A DNA stretch of 9,678 bases from an uncultured Desulfobacterales bacterium (GTDB lineage Bacteria > Desulfobacterota > Desulfobacteria > Desulfobacterales > G020354645), in the NCBI GenBank assembly GCA_947259865.1, contig CAMYNZ010000120.1:7226-16903 (forward strand), in the 5' to 3' direction. The position numbers were made by a program, and so were the translations under genes. Below the pieces are notes generated by a model. It did no database searches. It saw only the letters and a list, made by a program, of their open reading frames with translations, and had not been told where the DNA came from. How positions within the stretch are numbered: position 1 is the stretch's first letter; every line of letters starts with the position of its first letter. Below are positions 6,768 to 9,678 of this stretch, in pieces.

Positions 6768-7202
6768 TTAGGATGCCGGCATCTCCTGATTCCAGGAAAA
6801 GACACCGTTTCCCCGGGGAACCAGTATTCCCGCCTCGCGCAAAGCTTTGATGGTTAGATGAGGGTGGGGAAGACCGTGTTTGATGGAAACGGCATACAGT
6901 TCGCTCAACTGGAAAGACGGGCCCAGCTGCTCAACCAGCTTTTTGTAACGGGTTGCCGTTTCCATGATATCTTCAGCGGTTTGCCGGGGTACGGAAAATA
7001 TTTGACGGTCACCCACCGGGTCGGTTTGAGAGCCATTTTGGGTTTTCGCGTGATTTTTCTTTCTGTATTCGAAAAGATCCACGATCCTGTGAAGCTGAGA
7101 TATGACGAATGACAGCACCGACAAACCGGCCATGACGATCAATGCGCCGGCCAGGGCCATTGCCCAGCCGTTGTGGGCTGCTATGGCTTCAAATCCAAAC
7201 AA
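6768..7202 (-). CDS. OadG-like gamma subunit with C-terminal extension
   Basis: Probably the small membrane-anchoring gamma subunit that links beta to the cytoplasmic alpha/carboxyltransferase. The 144 residues have one N-terminal membrane helix (about 13-36), then HRIVDLFEYRKK and a polar linker (about 47-75). A folded C-terminal part (about 95-137) has FQLSELYAVSIKHGLPHPHL then TIKALREAGILVPRGNGVFSW. Classical OadG proteins are shorter (about 80-110 residues) and lack this part. The start is TTG at 7202 because GGAGG sits exactly 6 nt upstream; the first internal ATG is codon 14, inside the membrane helix. Position directly upstream of the beta gene supports the gamma assignment. Sequence similarity to OadG is otherwise only in overall design, so this stays moderate. 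Confidence 0.7.
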   Translation of the reverse strand: MFGFEAIAAHNGWAMALAGALIVMAGLSVLSFVISQLHRIVDLFEYRKKNHAKTQNGSQTDPVGDRQIFSVPRQTAEDIMETATRYKKLVEQLGPSFQLSELYAVSIKHGLPHPHLTIKALREAGILVPRGNGVFSWNQEMPAS

Positions 7203-7208
7203 TTGTTA

Positions 7209-7213
7209 CCTCC
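7209..7213 (-). promoter_or_regulatory. Strong ribosome binding site for a TTG start
   Basis: GGAGG on the minus strand lies 6 nt before the TTG at 7202-7200. No ATG or GTG start lies at a better distance, so this site fixes a rare TTG start for the gamma-like gene. Confidence 0.8.
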
Positions 7214-7328
7214 ACTTTTTATGTAAATCTAGGGTCGAATGTAATGGATCAAAGGTTTTTCAACGCTCACAACTGCTCGCAAAAGTCAACCATAAAGCTA
7301 AGACCCAATCAACATTCCGTTTTCCTCT

Positions 7329-7392
7329 CTGCTGGAGCAAACGCTGAGACTCACCTGGCCAGTTATGCTGGAGGAATACAGGAAACCAGTAG
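7329..7392 (+). other. Possible three-way-junction RNA element of unknown identity
   Basis: CTGCTGG (7329-7335) pairs with CCAGTAG (7386-7392), seven pairs with one G-U. Inside lie a small arm around 7335-7352 (GAG/CTC enclosing AGC-AAAC-GCT, with CTGAGA at 7344-7349) and a longer arm (CCTG 7354-7357 with CAGG 7379-7382, inner CCAG 7359-7362 with CTGG 7368-7371). The layout resembles a TPP riboswitch, but key conserved bases and spacing do not match. TGCTGG-type repeats also allow alternative pairings. Real folding is unproven. Confidence 0.25.
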
Positions 7393-7462
7393 CATAGTTA
7401 ATAACACCCTATCAGTTCTCCATTTTGTTTACGCTCATTTAGGGGAACATTTATTTTTGATC

Positions 7463-7468
7463 TATAAT
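7463..7468 (+). promoter_or_regulatory. Candidate -10 box
   Basis: A perfect TATAAT hexamer preceded by only a poor -35 (TTTAGG at 7438-7443, 19-nt spacer). It could be a second, upstream promoter for the BMP gene. Support is limited to the hexamer. Confidence 0.3.
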
Positions 7469-7503
7469 GCCCCCACATTTTTTGGGTTAAATGATCTTCT
7501 CTC

Positions 7504-7532
7504 TTGACCCACCGAATCTTTGTTTCTATATA
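7504..7532 (+). promoter_or_regulatory. Sigma70-like promoter of the BMP transporter genes
   Basis: The -35 box TTGACC (7504-7509, five of six consensus bases) and TATATA (7527-7532) are separated by exactly 17 nt. Transcription would begin near 7539, leaving a leader of about 140 nt before the ATG at 7678. A 12-bp palindrome overlaps the -10 box and start point, suggesting an operator. Confidence 0.55.
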
Positions 7533-7541
7533 TGCGCATAT
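7530..7541. promoter_or_regulatory. Palindrome over the -10 box/start point (possible operator)
   Basis: ATATGCGCATAT is a perfect 12-bp palindrome. It overlaps the end of the proposed -10 box and the expected transcription start, a position where a dimeric repressor would block RNA polymerase. No regulator gene is visible in the window. Confidence 0.4.
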
Positions 7542-7666
7542 CAGGTTTCTGGAAGTGATTTCTAAATTCGATCTGCCGGTTCGTGAGCTTAGTCTGAAGC
7601 TTGTCCGTCTCAGGCGTGGTTTTGAACCTGCTTTAACGGTTTATATGATAAATCCGCTATTTGATG

Positions 7667-7672
7667 AGGAGG
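7667..7672 (+). promoter_or_regulatory. Ribosome binding site deciding the BMP start
   Basis: AGGAGG lies 5 nt before the ATG at 7678, and a signal peptide begins exactly there. This rules out the 58-codon in-frame extension reaching back to 7504. Confidence 0.9.
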
Positions 7673-7677
7673 GATAC

Positions 7678-8874
7678 ATGTTTAAAAAACTTGTTGTAGG
7701 TATTAGTGTGATCTGCCTGGCGTTCGCGTTTTTGGCAATAGGTCCCCACGGGGTCCAGGCAGCTAAAAAAAAGCCTTTTGTATTCGGGCTGCTGCTGGTG
7801 GGACCTTACAATGACCACGGCTGGAGTCAGGCCCACTATGAGGGCGGGGAGTTTGTTGAACAAAATGTTGCGGATACAAAAATGATCTATATCGACAAGG
7901 TCAACCCGGCAGATAGACCCGGTGTAACCATACCCCAATTGGTCGATGATATGGTTGAGAAAGGCGCCGGTTTGATTATTGCCAACTCGGATGACATGAA
8001 AGACGGAGTTCGAGAAGCCGCATTGATGCATCCGAATATTCACTTCATTCATATTTCCGGTGATGATGTGCTCACCGGCAAGGCACCCAAAAACCTGGCC
8101 AACCTGATGGGACGCATGGAATACGGAAAAATGATGGCCGGTTTTACGGCTGCGCTGACAACCAAAACCGGAAAGATCGGATATCTCGGTCCGCTCATTA
8201 ACGAGGAAACCCGGCGGCTGGCCGCTTCCTGTTATCTGGGAGCCAGATACGCCTGGGAGAATGTACTTAATAAGGATCCGAAAGATATAAAATTTCAAGT
8301 TATCTGGATTGGATTCTGGTTTAACATCCCGGGGGTTACCACGGATCCTACCCAGGTCGCCCAGAACTTTTTTAATACCGGTTATGATGTGGTAATTTCG
8401 GGCATCGATACCACCGAGGCGGTGGTCGTCGCCGGGCAAAAACGCAAAGAAGGCAAAAATGTTTGGGCGATTCCCTATGACTATGTGGGTGCCTGTAAGG
8501 GGGGGTCTGAGGTATGTCTGGGTGTACCCTATTTCAATTGGGGACCCGGTTACATCGGATATATAAAAGCATCCATGTCCGGCAATTGGAAATCCAACTG
8601 GCTGTGGTTAGGACCGGACTGGAAAAACATAAACAATATAAAAACCAGCACCGTCGGATTTGTTTCCGGTCCGGCACTGCCCGCGTCTACGGGAGTAAAA
8701 CTGGATGCTTTCATAAAAGATCTGGGTTCCGGAAAACTGAACCTATTTACCGGTCCCCTGTATTATCAGGACGGCAGTAAATTTTTAAATGCCGGTGAGA
8801 CGGCCTCTGATAACAAGATCTGGTATATGAAACAGCTCCTACGCGGCATGTACGGACAAAGCAGCGCCAAGTAG
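7678..8874 (+). CDS. BMP-family ABC transporter substrate-binding protein
   Basis: Periplasmic binding protein of the BMP (PnrA-like) family, many of whose members bind purine nucleosides or related compounds. Residues 1-28 form a Sec signal peptide (MFKK, hydrophobic core, GVQA then cleavage before AKKK). There is no lipobox at C13, so it is a free periplasmic protein, not a lipoprotein. The two-lobe fold starts at about 34 with FGLLLVGPYNDHGWSQAHYEGG, the family signature. It continues through HFIHISGD (about 122-129), GRMEYGKMMAGF (145-156), KIGYLGPL (166-173), SGIDTTEAV (241-249) and LFTGPLYYQDG (356-366). C273 and C280 could form a disulfide. At 398 residues it is somewhat longer than many members. 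The ligand is not readable. The ABC ATPase gene follows 352 nt downstream, supporting an importer. Confidence 0.93.
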   Translation: MFKKLVVGISVICLAFAFLAIGPHGVQAAKKKPFVFGLLLVGPYNDHGWSQAHYEGGEFVEQNVADTKMIYIDKVNPADRPGVTIPQLVDDMVEKGAGLIIANSDDMKDGVREAALMHPNIHFIHISGDDVLTGKAPKNLANLMGRMEYGKMMAGFTAALTTKTGKIGYLGPLINEETRRLAASCYLGARYAWENVLNKDPKDIKFQVIWIGFWFNIPGVTTDPTQVAQNFFNTGYDVVISGIDTTEAVVVAGQKRKEGKNVWAIPYDYVGACKGGSEVCLGVPYFNWGPGYIGYIKASMSGNWKSNWLWLGPDWKNINNIKTSTVGFVSGPALPASTGVKLDAFIKDLGSGKLNLFTGPLYYQDGSKFLNAGETASDNKIWYMKQLLRGMYGQSSAK

Positions 8875-8998
8875 CATCACTCAAACGGCATCCTAAAGGG
8901 AAGCTGGGCCGATCATTTGGGCCAGTCGATAGCGTCATCACGATTGCCAAATCAGGAAATCCCTTCAGACGTGAGGTAAACTAGGCCTTAAAAACCAG

Positions 8999-9039
8999 AG
9001 TGCAGAAGGTACCCGGGTATCCTCTGCACTTTATATTTT
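8999..9039 (+). terminator. Strong intrinsic terminator-like hairpin after the BMP gene
   Basis: A near-perfect inverted repeat spans 8999-9030. The outer 8 bp (AGTGCAGA with TCTGCACT) are followed by one mismatch, then five or six more pairs around a small CCGG tip. A T-rich tract (TTTATATTTT) follows. It lies 124 nt after the BMP stop and before the ATPase gene, so it probably ends most transcripts and lets some read through. This would give excess binding protein over ATPase, a common arrangement in ABC importers. Confidence 0.8.
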
Positions 9040-9053
9040 GTATAAATACAAAA
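9036..9053. repeat. Inverted repeat, 8-bp arms with a 2-nt centre
   Basis: TTTTGTAT (9036-9043) and ATACAAAA (9046-9053) are perfect inverted arms around AA. The left arm uses the T-tract of the preceding terminator. It could be a protein-binding dyad for the ATPase transcript or simply AT-rich sequence; the TATAAA inside could serve as a -10 box. Confidence 0.45.
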
Positions 9054-9203
9054 GGTTACAGGCATGTCGGCGACAAACCGGTAACACCTCTACCAGAAAA
9101 GATTACGGGATATTGACCGTCAGTGGCGGTCGTTTCACGACCCACCACCGTTGATGGGCGAAAATGCTTGCATGTCCGTTTAAAAGGATTTGGGCAGCAG
9201 CCC
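9054..9203 (+). other. Hairpin-rich leader before the ABC ATPase
   Basis: Three separate hairpins can be drawn. The first pairs GGTTAC (9054-9059) with GTAACACC (9081-9088) and contains an inner TGTC/GACA stem. The second has outer GTGG/CCAC (9123-9126, 9145-9148) and inner GGTCG/CGACC (9128-9132, 9138-9142) around TTTCA. The third is GGGC/GCCC (9192-9195, 9200-9203) around AGCA. I do not recognise a known riboswitch class. Confidence 0.35.
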
Positions 9204-9226
9204 CTGTCCCACCCTCGTGAATCAAC

Positions 9227-9678
9227 ATGCGAATCGAGCTGCGAGACATCCACAAATATTATGGGCCTGTGAAGGCCAACTACGGAATTGATCTGGAGGT
9301 GGCGCCTGGAACAATCCATGGTGTTCTGGGTGAAAATGGCGCCGGAAAAAGTACTCTTATGAAAATTCTGGCCGGCTATAGCCAGAAAACAAAGGGCGAA
9401 ATCCGCCTGGATGGTACCGCGGTGAATTATGAAACCCCGGCCCAGGCGGCGGAAATTGGTATTGGTATGCTTTACCAGGACCCTCTGGATTTTCCGCTTT
9501 TAACTGTCTTTGAAAACTTCATTCTGGGTCAGACCGATGACACTTCAACCCGGAAAAAGGCCTTGAGAGAAAAATATCATCGTCTTGCGGATTCATTGAA
9601 TTTTTCATTGCGCCCGGACACCCAGGTTAAAGGGTTGACTATCGGCGAAAGACAGCAGCTCGAGATTCTACGTTTGTT
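9227..9678 (+). CDS. ABC transporter ATP-binding protein, partial (sugar/nucleoside importer type)
   Basis: The first 150 residues of an ABC ATPase cut off by the window edge. It would power import of the ligand captured by the upstream BMP protein. Visible motifs are an A-loop tyrosine in HKYYGPVKA (Y11/Y12), Walker A GENGAGKST at 35-43, the Q-loop glutamine Q84 in LYQDP, and the signature LTIGERQ at 137-143. The sequence resembles the first half of the duplicated ATPases (RbsA, YufO/NupO type), normally about 500 residues, but the rest is not seen. The start is the ATG at 9227 because an in-frame stop lies at 9218-9220. There is no Shine-Dalgarno close to it; AAAAGGA at 9182-9187 is about 40 nt away. 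Permease genes would be expected to the right. Confidence 0.92.
   Translation, partial: MRIELRDIHKYYGPVKANYGIDLEVAPGTIHGVLGENGAGKSTLMKILAGYSQKTKGEIRLDGTAVNYETPAQAAEIGIGMLYQDPLDFPLLTVFENFILGQTDDTSTRKKALREKYHRLADSLNFSLRPDTQVKGLTIGERQQLEILRL

Larger units (their letters stand above)
7203..7677. other. Divergent intergenic region (475 bp)
   Basis: This region separates the leftward decarboxylase operon from the rightward BMP transporter genes. It holds the gamma-gene Shine-Dalgarno, a possible folded element (7329-7392), an isolated perfect TATAAT at 7463-7468, a sigma70-like promoter at 7504-7532 with an overlapping palindrome, and the BMP ribosome site. I found no clear minus-strand sigma70 promoter. 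A TTGACT lies in the right orientation near 7285-7290, but no fitting -10 follows. An open frame runs through 7244-7507 but looks accidental. Confidence 0.6.
8875..9226 (+). other. Intergenic region between BMP protein and ABC ATPase (352 bp)
   Basis: No gene is seen here. It contains a strong terminator-like hairpin (8999-9039), an adjacent inverted repeat (9036-9053), and a hairpin-rich leader (9054-9203) ahead of the ATPase. The stretch 8875-8998 shows only a short imperfect inverted repeat near 8905-8926. No convincing promoter for the ATPase was found; a TATAAA at 9041-9046 lacks a -35 box. Confidence 0.6.

Noticed and set aside
7356..7371. Sigma54-type promoter (TGGC...GCT).
   Set aside because: The GG and GC pairs are 8 nt apart instead of the required 10.
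7329..7392. tRNA-like cloverleaf because of the 7-bp closing stem.
   Set aside because: At 64 nt it is too short, and there is no T-arm sequence or anticodon arm.
7142..7507. 121-codon frame (or 87 codons from the ATG at 7244) in the divergent intergenic region.
   Set aside because: No good ribosome site, starts antisense to the gamma gene, no recognisable domain; probably a chance open frame.
7504..7677. 58-codon N-terminal extension of the BMP protein.
   Set aside because: The stretch contains the likely promoter and leader; AGGAGG and a proper signal peptide mark the ATG at 7678.
7657..8439. 260-codon minus-strand frame opposite the BMP gene.
   Set aside because: Long but antisense to a gene with full family signature; translation shows no known domain or signal.
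9132..9139. Second parS site (GTTTCACG).
   Set aside because: Only a half site; the right half reads ACCC rather than TGAAAC, and it is part of a hairpin.

Overview
The window looks like a stretch of chromosome from an anaerobic Gram-negative bacterium, most likely a Desulfobacterota (former Deltaproteobacteria) member. This is inference from three things: the gene families and protein style, a YidC with a large N-terminal periplasmic domain, and a sodium-pump decarboxylase beta subunit beside a BMP-type ABC importer. Base composition is moderate and codon use looks even across the genes. I see no insertion sequence, phage gene, CRISPR array, tRNA or rRNA.

Left part (1-4028, + strand): the conserved origin-proximal block yidC - jag (khpB) - mnmE. 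It covers membrane protein insertion, an RNA-binding KH/R3H protein and a tRNA-wobble-modification GTPase. A short hairpin with a T-run lies just upstream of yidC. One base after the mnmE stop codon begins a perfect 16-bp ParB-binding parS palindrome (4029-4044), which marks this as a chromosome-segregation centre close to the replication origin. The usual followers of mnmE (mnmG, rsmG, parA, parB) are not next to it here.

Middle (4128-5184, + strand): a YkgJ-type cysteine-cluster protein followed 19 nt later by a 119-residue protein I do not recognise, probably one transcript. They converge on a leftward operon (7202 down to 5229, - strand). That operon encodes a one-TM OadG-like gamma protein with a TTG start, the polytopic beta subunit of a sodium-translocating biotin-dependent decarboxylase, and a small ABM/dimeric-barrel protein. 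No carboxyltransferase (alpha) gene is in the window, so the pump must be completed by a subunit encoded elsewhere.

Right part (7203-9678): a 475-bp divergent intergenic region with a good sigma70-like promoter, an overlapping palindrome and a possible folded RNA. It is followed by a periplasmic BMP-family substrate-binding protein and, after a strong terminator-like hairpin and a hairpin-rich leader, the start of the cognate ABC ATPase, cut by the window edge. This is the usual order of a nucleoside/sugar-type ABC importer, in which a partial terminator behind the binding-protein gene would keep that subunit in excess.

Most of the window is ordinary. The observations most worth checking are the parS site, the incomplete decarboxylase operon with its unusual gamma protein, and the two structured intergenic regions around the BMP gene. 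I found no convincing evidence of a wholly new system.
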